Shown here piece by piece: positions 35,858 through 45,611 of a stretch of 64,000 bases of DNA. The stretch's first letter is position 1. The number at the start of each line of letters is the position of its first letter. Origin of the DNA: Burkholderiales bacterium (lineage in GTDB: Bacteria; Pseudomonadota; Gammaproteobacteria; Burkholderiales; Burkholderiaceae_C); NCBI GenBank assembly GCA_016213205.1, contig JACRAZ010000063.1, forward strand, positions 96,340 to 160,339. Reading direction: 5' to 3'. Under the pieces are notes generated by a model, which saw nothing but the letters and a program-made list of their open reading frames with translations, was not told the DNA's origin and made no database searches. The translations under genes were made by a program, and so were the position numbers.

Positions 35858-38095
35858 TCAGCGGTTGCGCGCCAGCCAGTCGGCCAGTTCGTCGGCCGGC
35901 ATCGGGTGCGCGAACAGGAAGCCCTGGCCGATGTGGCAGCCCATGGCCGTGAGCAGCTCGCGCTGGGCAAGGGTCTCGACGCCTTCGCCCACGGTTTCCA
36001 GCCCGAGCGAGCGGCCCAGGTCCACCACCATGCGGGCGATGCTGCCCTGCCCCGCGTCGCCGCGCTCCGCGTCGACCGCGCCGAGCTCGTTGACGAAGGC
36101 GCGGTCGATCTTCAGGCGCTGCGCGCCGAGCTGGCGCAATACGCTCAGCGAGGAATAGCCGGTGCCGAAATCGTCGATCGCCAGCGCCACGCCCATGCGC
36201 CGCAACTCGGCCAGCACCCGCAGGATGAAGTTCAGGTCTTCGGAGGCCACCGATTCGGTGATCTCGAGCTCCAGCGCCTGCGGTTCCACCCGGGCATCTT
36301 GCAGCGCGCGCACCACCGAGGGCAGGAAGTCGGGGTCGGTGAACTGCACCTTCGAGACGTTGACCGACATGCGCAGCCCGGGGTAGCCGCTCCGGTGCAG
36401 GCGGTGCAGCGCATGGCAGGCGGTGCGCAGCACGAACTCGCCGATGGCCACGATCAGCCCCGAACGCTCGGCCAGCGGGATGAAGCGGTCGGGCGGCACG
36501 AAGCTGCCGTCGTCCCGGCGCCAGCGGATCAGCGCCTCGGCGCCCACCACGCGGCCGGTGCCCAGGTCCACCTGCGGCTGGTAGGCCACGTACAGGCGGC
36601 GTTCGTCGAAGGCCCCCCGCAGGCTGCGCAGCAGGCGCATGCGCTCGCGCGCATCGACGCCCATGCGCTCGGAGAAGTAGCACGAGCTGCCGCGCCGGAT
36701 CTGCTTGGCCTGCTTGAGCGCGAGGTGGGCGTCCTTGATCAGCTCGGCGCCGGGGGGTGAATCGGCCTGCAGCCGCACCAGCCCCATCGTGGCCGAGATG
36801 CGCATGCGCTCGCCCTGGGCTTCCACCACCTCGGCAAACGCCGTCTCCACGAGCTGCGGGTTCACCGCCGCCTCGGGGCCGAGCAGGCCGAAGGTGTCGC
36901 CCCCGATGCGGGCCAGCACCACCTCGGGCCCGAGGACCTGCTGCAGCCGCTGCGCGGCCGCGCGCAAGACCTGGTCGCCGACGACATGGCCCAGCGTGTC
37001 GTTGATGGCCGCGAAGTCGTCGATGTCCAGCAGCGCGAGTGCCACCCCTTCGGGGGCCCGCTGGCGCTCGGTGATCAGCTCGACGAAGCGGTTGCGGTTG
37101 GGCATGCGCAGCAGCTGGTCCTGGTAGGCATAGTCCACCAGCTGGCCATACAGCAGCACGTTCTCGAAGGCCACCGACATGCTGGCGCTGAACACCTCCA
37201 GCAAGCGCTGGTCCAGCGGTTCCACGCGTGCCGCGGCGTCCACGTAGGCCGCGATGCCGCGGCCGGAGGGCGCGCTGAAGTACAGGCACAGCGCCGGCTC
37301 GAGCTGGTGGTGGCGCGCGTCGAGGCAGCGCGCCAGCGTCTCGCGCACCGGGGCGCTGGCCAGGTCTTCCAGCGGGCGGTGGATCAGCTCGCGAAAGCGC
37401 CCGGCCGCGGCAATGATGCGCGGCGTGTCGTACGGGTCCACCGGCGCGTGCGCGCACACCAGGCCCTCGGGCTGCACACCGAGCAAGGCGCTGAGCTGGG
37501 TCACCAGGCCCTCGGCAAACCGCTGCAGGCCGCGCTGGCGGCCGAGCTGGTGGCTGGCCGAGACGATGATCTCGAGCCCGTCACGCGTCTGCTCCAGCGT
37601 GACGATCTGCCGGTACGAGCGGATCGCCGCGGTCAGGCTGGTGTACAGCCGCACCCGCGTGAGCTCGGACTTGGTCTTGTAGTCGTTGATGTCGTAGCTG
37701 CGGATCGTCTCGATCTCGGGCGCGTAGCCCGGCTGGCCGGTGCGCAGCACCACGCGCAGCGCACGGCGCCCCAGGTCCTCACGCAGCTGGCGCACCAGGC
37801 GCAGGCCGGCGTCCTCGGCCTCCATCACCACGTCGAGCAGGGCCACCGCGATGTCGGCCTGTGCGCGCATCAGCGCCAGCGCTTCGGCCGCACTGTGGGC
37901 ATGCAGGAACTGCAGGGCCCGGCCCTCGATCGCCACGCCGCGCAGCGCCAGCTCGGTGGCCTGGTGCACGTCCTCGTCGTCGTCGACGATCAGCACCTTC
38001 CAGTGCAGCGCTGCACCGTCGCCGGCGGGCGCAGCCTCGTCGTCCAGCAAGGGGACGAAGGCGTCGGCGTCAATCGTGTCGTCTGGCGTGGTCAC
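35858..38095 (-). CDS. REC-DUF3369-GGDEF-EAL cyclic-di-GMP regulator
   Basis: 745 residues. Order: receiver domain (30-150, Asp88 in VALLDVVMEAED), DUF3369 (about 160-315), GGDEF (about 330-490), EAL (about 505-740). The GGDEF signature reads RIGGDTFGLLG, with Thr for the catalytic Glu, so cyclase activity is doubtful. The EAL domain keeps its key residues: EALIRW, LELEITES, AIDDFGTGYSS, LKIDRAF and ETVGEGVET. It is therefore probably a phosphorylation-controlled c-di-GMP phosphodiesterase. It lies 83 bases downstream of a multi-PAS histidine kinase on the same strand, its likely partner. Confidence 0.9.
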   Translation of the reverse strand: MTTPDDTIDADAFVPLLDDEAAPAGDGAALHWKVLIVDDDEDVHQATELALRGVAIEGRALQFLHAHSAAEALALMRAQADIAVALLDVVMEAEDAGLRLVRQLREDLGRRALRVVLRTGQPGYAPEIETIRSYDINDYKTKSELTRVRLYTSLTAAIRSYRQIVTLEQTRDGLEIIVSASHQLGRQRGLQRFAEGLVTQLSALLGVQPEGLVCAHAPVDPYDTPRIIAAAGRFRELIHRPLEDLASAPVRETLARCLDARHHQLEPALCLYFSAPSGRGIAAYVDAAARVEPLDQRLLEVFSASMSVAFENVLLYGQLVDYAYQDQLLRMPNRNRFVELITERQRAPEGVALALLDIDDFAAINDTLGHVVGDQVLRAAAQRLQQVLGPEVVLARIGGDTFGLLGPEAAVNPQLVETAFAEVVEAQGERMRISATMGLVRLQADSPPGAELIKDAHLALKQAKQIRRGSSCYFSERMGVDARERMRLLRSLRGAFDERRLYVAYQPQVDLGTGRVVGAEALIRWRRDDGSFVPPDRFIPLAERSGLIVAIGEFVLRTACHALHRLHRSGYPGLRMSVNVSKVQFTDPDFLPSVVRALQDARVEPQALELEITESVASEDLNFILRVLAELRRMGVALAIDDFGTGYSSLSVLRQLGAQRLKIDRAFVNELGAVDAERGDAGQGSIARMVVDLGRSLGLETVGEGVETLAQRELLTAMGCHIGQGFLFAHPMPADELADWLARNR

Positions 38096-38178
38096 GATCC
38101 GGCTGAAAGCAGCAAAACCGATAGGGCGCCCATCCTAGCCTGAGCCAGGTGCCCCGCCGACTCATGGCATTCCCGCGG

Positions 38179-41100
38179 CTACGCCGCCGGCGCCTGCACT
38201 GGCAACTCGATCACGAACTCGGCCCCGGCGCCCGGCTCGCTGCGCACCTCGATGCGCCCGCCCAGCAGGCCGGTGACCAGGTTGTAGACGATGTGCAGCC
38301 CGAGGCCGGAGCCGCCCTGGCCGAGCCGGGTGGTGAAGAAGGGGTCGAAGATGCGGCCCAAGGCCTCGGGCGGGATGCCGCGCCCGTCGTCACGCAGGCG
38401 CAGCCACAGGCGCCGCTCGTCCAGCCGGCCGGCCGCCACGGTGATCGTGCCGGCCGAGCCCGGCTCGAACGCGTGCACCAGCGCATTGCTGATCAGGTTC
38501 ACCAGCACCTGGCCCAGCGGGCCGGGGTAGCTGTCGAGCAGCAGGCCGGCCGGCACCTCGTCCACCAGCGTGACGCCGCTGCGCCGCAGCGTCGGGCTCA
38601 GCGCGAGCAGCACCTCCTGCAGCACCTCGGCCAACTCGAAGCTGCGCCGCTGGACGCTGGACTGGTCCACCGCCAGTTGCTTGAAGCTGCCCACCAGTTC
38701 GGCCGCGCGCTGCAGGTTGCGCTCGAGCACCTGCGAGGCCTCGCGCGCGCTGGCCAGGTAGGTTTCGAGCGCGGTGCGCCGCAGCCCGCCGGCAATGGCG
38801 GCCTCGAACTCGCGCCGGTGGTCGGCCAGCGTGCTGGCCACCATCACCGCGTTGCCGATCGGGGTGTTCAACTCGTGCGCCACGCCGGCGACCAGGGCGC
38901 CCAGCGAGGCCAGCTTCTCGGCCTGCACCAGCTCGGCCTGGGCGCGGCGCAGGCCTTCGAGGGCGTTGCTCAGCTCGGCCGTGCGCTCGGCCACGCGGTG
39001 CTCCAGCGTTTCGTTGAGCTCCTGCAGCGCGGCGCGGGCGCGCTCGCGTTCGGTGATGTCGCGCGTGATCCAGATGCTGATCGGCCGCCCCTGCGCCACC
39101 AGGCGGTTGGCCGACACCTCGCAGCGGATGCTGCGCCCGTCGGGCAGGTGGTAGGTGACGAGCTGGCCGGTCACCTTGCCATCGCGCGCGAACTGCTCGC
39201 GCAGCGCCCGCCAGTCCGCCAGGTCGGTGTGCAGGCCGACCTCCATCGCGGTGCGGCCCACCGCCTGCTGGCGTGGAATGCCCGAGATCTGCACCCACAT
39301 GCGGTTGACGTCGAGGAAGCGGCCGTCCTCGCCGATGATGGTCATCGGCTCGGGGGTGAGGTCGAAGGTGTGCGCCATCAGCGCCCGGCTTTCCTTCAGG
39401 GCCTGCTCGGCGCGGGTGCGTTCGGTGATGTCCTCGTACACCATGACCAGCAGGTTGCGCTCGCCGGCCCGGAAGCGCCGCGCCGCGATGCGCACCAGCA
39501 GGTGGCTGCCGTCGCCGCGTTGCATCTCGGTGTCGAAGCCTTGCACCATGTCGCCGTCGTGCTGCAACTGGCCGAGGAGCTGCTCGCGGTGCACCGCGTC
39601 CACCCACAGCCGCAGGGCCACCCCGTCGTGGCCCAGCACCTGCGCGGGCTCACGCCCGAACTGACGGAACCACACGCTGTTGGCGGCCACCGCCTGCCAG
39701 CCCTGGTCGATGTCGGCCACCAGCATGGCCACTGGCGATGCATCGAACACCGCCTGCAGCCGCGCCTGCGCGGCCTCGCTGGCGGCCTGCGCCAGGCGCT
39801 GCTGCGTGATGTCGACATAGGCCGTCATCAGCTTCACGCCCTCGCTGGTGGTGATGAGCTGGCCCGACAACTCGTACCAGTGCAGCGAGCCGTCCTGGTG
39901 CCTCATCTGCGCCACGAAGCCCTGCGCCAGGCCCTCGTGCCGCGCCAGCGCGCTGTAGCGTGCGCGCTCGCTGGCATCGACCCAGAAGCCGAAGTCCAGG
40001 CCGCGCCGGCGCTCGGCCTGCTCACGCGAGTAGCCGGTGGCGCGGTACCAGGCCTGGTTCCAGATGCTGTAGCGCTGCCCGTCGTGACGCCGCGAGTACG
40101 ACAGCGGCAGCGGCGCCGAGTCGAACAACGCGAAGAAGCTCTGCTCGCTGCGGCGCAGGCGTTCCTCGGTGTCCTTCAGCGCGGTGATGTCGGTGCCCAC
40201 GGTGAGCACCACGCGCTCGTCGCCGATCTGCAGCAGGCGCGCGGCATACAGCAGCCACCGCTGCTGGCCGGTGGCGTCGGTGAAATGCACCGCCTCGCCG
40301 TCGACATGGCCCTCTTCGCGCAGGCGCAGCATCTGCTTGCGCAGGGCCTCGGCGTCTTCGACCAGGCCCAGTTCCTCGACGGTGTGGCCCAGCAGCTCGG
40401 CCCGGCTGTGGCCGGTGAGCGCCGTGAAGGCGGGATTGGCGTCCAGGTAGCGCCCGTCGCTGTAGCGGCTGAGCATCACCGGGTGCGGGAAGGCCTCGAA
40501 CACCAGGCGGAACTTGCGGTCGGCGGTGGCCAGCGACGCGGCCATGCGGTTGAACGAGCGCGCCAGCTCGGCCACCTCGAATTGGCCGGACTCCTGGGCG
40601 CGCACGTCCAGGTTGCCAGCCTGCACATCGGCGTGCGCCTCACGCAGGCGGGTCAAGGGCTGGGTGATCATGCGGTGCACCCACCAGGCGCCCAGCAGCG
40701 CCACCACGATCACCAGCCCCAGCAACCACACCACGCGCAGCACCGAGGCGCCCACCAGGTCGCGCACGCTCGGCGCCGGCCGCGTGTGCACCCAGTGCCA
40801 GCCGGTGCCGGCCACCGGGTGCCGGCGCTGCTCCAGCCCCGAGGCCGGGCCCAGCGCGGGGCCGGCGATCGGGCGGCCCTGCGCGTCGGCCAGCGTCCAT
40901 TGCACGCCGCGCGCGGCCTCGGCCGCCTCGCCCTGCGTGAGCAGCGGGGGCAGCGCCGTGCGCGCCACCAGCCAGCCCGCCAGGCCGCCGCCCTGCGACA
41001 CCACGCGCTGGCGCCATTCGATCGCTGCCGGCCCGGGCAACCAGTGCGGCGCGGTGTCGTCAGGCGGTGCATCGGCGGCGCCTGGGGCTTGCCACTCGAT

Positions 41101-41385
41101 GTGGTCGAACAGCCCCGCCACGCCGGACCAGGCCCGCAGCGTGGCGGCTTCGGGCGCGCCCCCCATGCGCAAGGCCGGTGTGGCCGCCAGCAGCCGCAGC
41201 ATGTTGCGCCGCAGTTGGAGCTGGGCCGCCAGCCCGGCAGCGCGGTCGGCCAGCGCTCGTTCGGTGCGGGCCACCGCCGCATCGCGCTCGATCTGCAGCC
41301 GCAGGTTCAGCATCAGCGCGGCCCCGACCATGCCCACCAGGATCGGGGCCAACACCACCAGGACGATCTTCGGCAGCAGGCGCAT
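38179..41385 (-). CDS. Membrane multi-PAS sensor histidine kinase
   Basis: 1068 residues. TM1 (about 5-27) and TM2 (about 215-238) enclose a periplasmic sensor. A HAMP domain (about 238-295) and four PAS domains (about 300-420, 425-545, 550-665, 670-795) follow, each ending near a DIT motif (TDITALKD, VDITQQR, EDITERTR, RDITERER). The kinase core has phosphoacceptor His837 in AGVAHELNTPIGN, N-box LVNLISNALVHAF and G-boxes DDGRGIPPEALG and GGSGLGLHIVYN. There is no attached receiver. The adjacent REC-EAL protein is the probable phosphate acceptor, linking the unknown signals to c-di-GMP. Confidence 0.9.
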   Translation of the reverse strand: MRLLPKIVLVVLAPILVGMVGAALMLNLRLQIERDAAVARTERALADRAAGLAAQLQLRRNMLRLLAATPALRMGGAPEAATLRAWSGVAGLFDHIEWQAPGAADAPPDDTAPHWLPGPAAIEWRQRVVSQGGGLAGWLVARTALPPLLTQGEAAEAARGVQWTLADAQGRPIAGPALGPASGLEQRRHPVAGTGWHWVHTRPAPSVRDLVGASVLRVVWLLGLVIVVALLGAWWVHRMITQPLTRLREAHADVQAGNLDVRAQESGQFEVAELARSFNRMAASLATADRKFRLVFEAFPHPVMLSRYSDGRYLDANPAFTALTGHSRAELLGHTVEELGLVEDAEALRKQMLRLREEGHVDGEAVHFTDATGQQRWLLYAARLLQIGDERVVLTVGTDITALKDTEERLRRSEQSFFALFDSAPLPLSYSRRHDGQRYSIWNQAWYRATGYSREQAERRRGLDFGFWVDASERARYSALARHEGLAQGFVAQMRHQDGSLHWYELSGQLITTSEGVKLMTAYVDITQQRLAQAASEAAQARLQAVFDASPVAMLVADIDQGWQAVAANSVWFRQFGREPAQVLGHDGVALRLWVDAVHREQLLGQLQHDGDMVQGFDTEMQRGDGSHLLVRIAARRFRAGERNLLVMVYEDITERTRAEQALKESRALMAHTFDLTPEPMTIIGEDGRFLDVNRMWVQISGIPRQQAVGRTAMEVGLHTDLADWRALREQFARDGKVTGQLVTYHLPDGRSIRCEVSANRLVAQGRPISIWITRDITERERARAALQELNETLEHRVAERTAELSNALEGLRRAQAELVQAEKLASLGALVAGVAHELNTPIGNAVMVASTLADHRREFEAAIAGGLRRTALETYLASAREASQVLERNLQRAAELVGSFKQLAVDQSSVQRRSFELAEVLQEVLLALSPTLRRSGVTLVDEVPAGLLLDSYPGPLGQVLVNLISNALVHAFEPGSAGTITVAAGRLDERRLWLRLRDDGRGIPPEALGRIFDPFFTTRLGQGGSGLGLHIVYNLVTGLLGGRIEVRSEPGAGAEFVIELPVQAPAA

Positions 41386-41527
41386 GGGGCCATTGTGTCC
41401 GCGCCGGCGACGCGGCGGCCCCGGGCTAGCGCCGATGGCATGCCGGATCCTCGACCCTGATGACGAGCCCGCCGCGTCGCTTGGCTATGCTCGCCACATC
41501 ACAACCCCTCCACGCCGGAGCCCCCGC

Positions 41528-43261
41528 ATGTTCAAGACCTCGCTTTGCGCTGCCACCTGGACCTGCCTCGCGCTGTCCTCCGCGTCGGCACAGGTCACCA
41601 CGTTTGACGGCGCGACCAGCCTGTTGACCATTCCGTCGCTCAGCGCCGGGCCCCTCAGCTTCACCAACGTGGTGCTCAAGCACACCGGCAACTACGTGTT
41701 CGCGCTGCAAGGCGGCACGCCGCAAACTCCGGCGGCGCCCGGTGTGGCCAGCTACAACCTGAACACCGGCGTGCTCTCGCTGCCCGCGGTGCAGGTGGGG
41801 GCCGACACCTACCTCGACCTCACGCTCGCCAACGACGGCAGCTTCAACTTCACGCTGATGACGGCCACGCTGCTGCCGGCGGCCACGCTGAATGCCGTGA
41901 AGGCCTACATGGCCTCGGTCGACAAGCTCTGGGCCACGGCCGTGCCGCCCAGCGGCACGGCACGCGTGGCACCGCTGGACGGCTGCTACCGCCACGATGG
42001 CCGTACCCGCGCCTTCATCATCACCGACACCGATGCCGAGCTGGCCGACTACAAGGCCCGGGAGGCCTACCAGATCGGCCGCGTCAGCAACAACATCCAA
42101 GTGCGCGCGGTGCGCAACCTCACCCACACCGACGGCAGCACACGGCAGGAGATCGACATCTCCTACGACGTGGCCTACAAGGACGGCACCACGGCACGCG
42201 GCGCGGTGAACACGCTCGTCAGCGGCAACAGCGCCGGCGTGCCGGGCTGCAGCACGCCCCAGGCCGGCAGCGAACTGCGCCTGCTGGGCAACCAGCAGCT
42301 GGTGCAGACCGCGCTGCGCAGCCGCAACGTGCGCGACGAGCGCCGCGCCCTCAGCGGCGGCGCGGCGCTGAACCCGCCGGTGAACTACCGCCGCTCGATC
42401 CAGTTCCAGATTGCCGACCCGATGGGCAACGCCACCTACGCCATCGTCACCGGCCCCGGGCCGGCGGCCACCGTGAACGGCGTGGCCACGCAGTTCTCAC
42501 TGAAGTTCATTTCGCCGCGGCTGCTGCGCAGCGCACCCGAACTGGCGGGCAAGAACGGCAACTTCCTGAACTGGCTGGACGACGACGGCTGGCGCTACTG
42601 CCGCATCAGCGGCACCAACGTGCCGGTGGCCTCGGTGGCCGACTGCACCGGCCAGGGCGCGACCGCGTTCGACTATGGCTGGACCACGTCCAGCCCCAGC
42701 GCCGCCACCGACCAGAGCTTCGCCGACCAGGGCTGGGTGGCCGGCGGCGTCTACCGCTTCGACATCCACAACGACGATGGCTGGAAGACCGTGAACGGCC
42801 AGTCCGGCAAGACCCCGGTCGCCACCTACTACGCCAGCCTCGAAACCTTGCCGTACCGGTTCGTCGACATGGTGGGCACGGGCGGGGCCGACAAGTTCTC
42901 GCGCCTGAGTTTCGGCACCCTCACGTACGCGCAGGTGGCGGCCAACGGCGTGAGCGCCATCCCGGCCGCGCTGAGCGTGAGCTGGACCGCCCCGGCCGCC
43001 ATGCCCGACGGCACGGCGCTGGGCCTGTTCCAGGCCTGGGACTTCCACAACGGCTCGCGCATCGGCAACACCAACAATGCCTTCTACCCGGCCTACCGGA
43101 CGCTCATCGCCACCTTCCCCGGCAGCCAGGCCACCGGCACCTCGGCCTTCGTGGTGAGCCCGAAGCACGCCAGCCAGGCCAGCAAGTCCTACTTCGAGCA
43201 CAGCCTGATGCACGTGGACCGCAACAACCGCCAGATCCTGAGCACCGTGTCGTTCCAGTAA
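41528..43261 (+). CDS. Exported protein of unknown family
   Basis: 577 residues. A signal peptide (MFKTSLCAATWTCLALSSAS, cleaved near ASA|Q) precedes a beta-rich mature region. Visible features include GCYRHDGRTRAFIITDTD, paired Cys near residues 155 and 243, NFLNWLDDDGWRYCRISG and a C-terminal part with YRFDIHNDDGWKTVNGQ and ALGLFQAWDFHNGSRIG. I do not recognise a domain family. The ATG at 41528 is the only start directly before the signal peptide. It is divergent from the multi-PAS kinase and converges on the Bug-protein gene with 11 bases between them. Confidence 0.7.
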   Translation: MFKTSLCAATWTCLALSSASAQVTTFDGATSLLTIPSLSAGPLSFTNVVLKHTGNYVFALQGGTPQTPAAPGVASYNLNTGVLSLPAVQVGADTYLDLTLANDGSFNFTLMTATLLPAATLNAVKAYMASVDKLWATAVPPSGTARVAPLDGCYRHDGRTRAFIITDTDAELADYKAREAYQIGRVSNNIQVRAVRNLTHTDGSTRQEIDISYDVAYKDGTTARGAVNTLVSGNSAGVPGCSTPQAGSELRLLGNQQLVQTALRSRNVRDERRALSGGAALNPPVNYRRSIQFQIADPMGNATYAIVTGPGPAATVNGVATQFSLKFISPRLLRSAPELAGKNGNFLNWLDDDGWRYCRISGTNVPVASVADCTGQGATAFDYGWTTSSPSAATDQSFADQGWVAGGVYRFDIHNDDGWKTVNGQSGKTPVATYYASLETLPYRFVDMVGTGGADKFSRLSFGTLTYAQVAANGVSAIPAALSVSWTAPAAMPDGTALGLFQAWDFHNGSRIGNTNNAFYPAYRTLIATFPGSQATGTSAFVVSPKHASQASKSYFEHSLMHVDRNNRQILSTVSFQ

Positions 43262-43272
43262 CCACGCGCGCC

Positions 43273-44250
43273 TCAATCGTTGCGGATGCCCGCCTCCCGC
43301 ACGATGCGCCCCAGCGCCTCGTGCTCGCGCTGCACCAGCGTGGCAAAAGCCTCCGGCGTGCCGGTGGCGACCACGTTGTCCAGCTTGGTCAGGCGCTCGC
43401 GCACATCGGGCTGCGCGAGCACCGCGTTCACCTCGGCGTTGATGCGCTTCTGCAGTTCGGCCGGCGTGCGGCCGGGCGCGAAGAGGCCGAACACCGAGTT
43501 CAGGTTCGCCTCCGGGTAGCCCAGCTCGGCGAAGGTGGGCACCTCGGCCACCGCCGGCAGGCGGGCTGGCGCGGCCACCGCGATCACGCGCAGCTTGCCC
43601 GCCGCCACCTGGGCCGCGACCGCCGCGCTGGGGTTGATGGTGAACACCTCGAACTGGCCGCCGATCGCATCGGTGACGATCTGGCTGCCGCCCTTGTACG
43701 GGATGTGGGCAATCTGGACCTGCGCGCGGCGCATCAGCTGCTCCAGCATCACGTGGCCGATGCTGCCCATGCCCGAGGTGGCCGCACGCAGGTGGCCCGG
43801 TGCGGCCTTGGCCCGGGCGAGCAGGTCCGCCAGCGTCTTGCCCTCGAAGGCCGGCGTGGCCACCAGGTACACCGGCGCGTACATCACCTGCGCCACCGGG
43901 GCGATGTCCTTCTGCGGGTCGTAGGGCAGCTTCATCAGGTGCGGGTTCAGCGTCAGCGGGCTGATCGCGGCAAACGCCAGCGTGTGCCCGTCCGGCGCCG
44001 CCTTGGCCACCAGGTCCATGCCGGTGGAGCCGCTGGCGCCGGCCCGGTTCTCCACCACCACCGGCTGGCCGAGCTGCTGCTGCAGCCGCTCGGCCAGCAG
44101 GCGCCCCACCGCATCGGCAATGCCGCCGGGGGGGTACACCACCACGATGCGCAGCGGCTTGCCCGGCCAAGCGGCCTGGGCGCCCAGCAGCGCGGGCCAG
44201 GTGCCCGACACGGCCGCTGCGGCGGCCATCCAGCGACGACGATCGATCAT
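43273..44250 (-). CDS. Bug-family tripartite tricarboxylate transporter substrate-binding protein
   Basis: A 325-residue periplasmic binding protein. A signal peptide (RRRWMAAAAAVSGTWPALLG, cleaved near AQA) is followed by the Bug hallmarks PLRIVVVYPPGGIADAVGR, VVVENRAGASGSTGMDLV and IAHIPYKGGSQIVTDAIGG. Bug proteins bind small carboxylates for TctAB-type transporters. No membrane components are nearby, which is common for the large Bug families of Burkholderiales. ATG at 44250 starts just before the signal peptide. Confidence 0.92.
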   Translation of the reverse strand: MIDRRRWMAAAAAVSGTWPALLGAQAAWPGKPLRIVVVYPPGGIADAVGRLLAERLQQQLGQPVVVENRAGASGSTGMDLVAKAAPDGHTLAFAAISPLTLNPHLMKLPYDPQKDIAPVAQVMYAPVYLVATPAFEGKTLADLLARAKAAPGHLRAATSGMGSIGHVMLEQLMRRAQVQIAHIPYKGGSQIVTDAIGGQFEVFTINPSAAVAAQVAAGKLRVIAVAAPARLPAVAEVPTFAELGYPEANLNSVFGLFAPGRTPAELQKRINAEVNAVLAQPDVRERLTKLDNVVATGTPEAFATLVQREHEALGRIVREAGIRND

Positions 44251-44275
44251 CCGATGCTCCAGGGTTGGCGCGGTC

Positions 44276-45046
44276 TCATGACGCGCCTTTGGGTTGATAG
44301 GGGCGCACCAGCCGCAGCCACTTGCGGGCCGGCAGTTCGTAGCGGGCCTCAATGGCCGCGGCGCGTTCGGTGAGGGTGTCGCGATCGGGCACCTCGACGC
44401 CACGCGCCGCCACCACGACGGTGTTGCCCTCCTTCGTGGGCGCGAGCTGCCACACCTGGTTGGTGCCGAAGGCCGCGGCAATGTGGCCTGCGCTGCGCTC
44501 GAAGCTCGCATCGCGGCCGAACAGGTTCACCGTCATCAGCCCGCCCGGCGCCAGCACGCGCCGGCAGGCGGCGTAGAAGGCCGCGTCGTCGAGCACCGGT
44601 GCCGCGGCCTCGTGGTCGTAGAGGTCCACGCACAGCACGTCCACCGCCTGCACCTGCGCGTCGTCGGCCACCCAGGCGCCGGCATCGGCCTGCACCACGG
44701 TGAGCCGCTCGTCGTCGGCCGGCAGGTGGAACCACAGCCGGCAGGCCTGGATCACGCTGGGGTTGAGCTCCACCACCGTGGTGCGCATGCGCATCACCTG
44801 GTGCGTGAAGCGCGTGATCGCGGCGCTGCCCATGCCCAGCTGCACCGCGTGGCCAGCGGCCACCTGCTCGCTGGGGCGCCACAGCAGCCAGGCCATCATG
44901 CGCTGCACATACTCGAGCTCGATCTTGCGCGGCTTGCGGATGCGCATCGCGCCCTGCACCCAGGGCGTGCCCAGGTGCAGGTAGCGCACGCCGTCGAATT
45001 CGCTCATCGTGGCGCCGGCCAGTTGGGTCTGCTTGCTTCGACTCAT
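44276..45046 (-). CDS. Spermidine-synthase-like methyltransferase-fold protein
   Basis: 256 residues with a Rossmann methyltransferase fold. The glycine-rich loop is AVQLGMGSAAITRF (about 68-81), the acidic end of strand 2 is in VVELNPSVIQACR and the motif after strand 4 is DVLCVDLYDHEAAAP. This matches the spermine/spermidine-synthase-like superfamily but lacks an obvious N-terminal polyamine-binding hairpin, so the substrate is open. ATG at 45046 overlaps the stop of the DNA-glycosylase gene (ATGA), so the two are coupled. Confidence 0.78.
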   Translation of the reverse strand: MSRSKQTQLAGATMSEFDGVRYLHLGTPWVQGAMRIRKPRKIELEYVQRMMAWLLWRPSEQVAAGHAVQLGMGSAAITRFTHQVMRMRTTVVELNPSVIQACRLWFHLPADDERLTVVQADAGAWVADDAQVQAVDVLCVDLYDHEAAAPVLDDAAFYAACRRVLAPGGLMTVNLFGRDASFERSAGHIAAAFGTNQVWQLAPTKEGNTVVVAARGVEVPDRDTLTERAAAIEARYELPARKWLRLVRPYQPKGAS

Positions 45047-45609
45047 CTCACTCCGTATTGATCGAACACCGCCTGCCAGGCCGCGAGTTTGCGCTCGAAG
45101 CACCAGCTCGCATTCGCCGGGCTGGTGGAAGGCAGCCGGTGCACCGGCAGGCCCAGCGTGCGGGTGATGCGCATGCAGCGCGCCGATTCGCCGCCGTTGT
45201 GCAGCACCGCCAGCAGCCCCGGCGCGCGCTGCGCCAGGCTGGCCAGGTCGTTGAGTTGCGCGTCCTCGATCGCGCTGTCCAGGCTGCCTTCGCGGCGGCA
45301 GGCGGCATACACATCCCACAGCGCGAGGCCGTGCGCGCGCACGGCCTCGAGCCGCTGCGCATACGGCATCGCCACCAGGTCCAGGCCCCACAGCGCGCCC
45401 AGCAGCGGCCAGAACTGGTTGCGTGGGTGGGCGTAGTACTGGCGTGCGGCCAGCGAGGCCGCGCCGGGAAAGCTGCCCAGCACGATCAGCCGGCTGTCGG
45501 GCGCCAGCACCGGTGGCAGGCCTTCGAGCAAGGGGGCCGGATTGCCCGCGTCACGGGGCTCTGCAATGATGGGTCGGCGGGGCAATGGGTTTCCCGAAGC
45601 GGAGGACAA
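45043..45609 (-). CDS. DNA-deoxyinosine (hypoxanthine) glycosylase, UDG family 6
   Basis: About 188 residues. The family signature is clear: RLIVLGSFPGAASLAARQYYAHPRNQFW (positions about 40-67) and the C-terminal RLPSTSPANAS. These enzymes remove deaminated adenine from DNA in base-excision repair. No ATG precedes the conserved core. TTG at 45609 gives the longest frame; a start nearer the core (for instance TTG at 45585) is equally possible. It is divergent from mscS with almost no gap and coupled to the downstream methyltransferase-like gene. Confidence 0.8.
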   Translation of the reverse strand: MSSASGNPLPRRPIIAEPRDAGNPAPLLEGLPPVLAPDSRLIVLGSFPGAASLAARQYYAHPRNQFWPLLGALWGLDLVAMPYAQRLEAVRAHGLALWDVYAACRREGSLDSAIEDAQLNDLASLAQRAPGLLAVLHNGGESARCMRITRTLGLPVHRLPSTSPANASWCFERKLAAWQAVFDQYGVR

Positions 45610-45611
45610 GC

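Noticed and set aside
38149..41460. An 1103-codon plus-strand frame opposite the multi-PAS kinase
   Set aside because: It has low-complexity composition and no motifs, whereas the minus strand has PAS, H-box and ATPase motifs.
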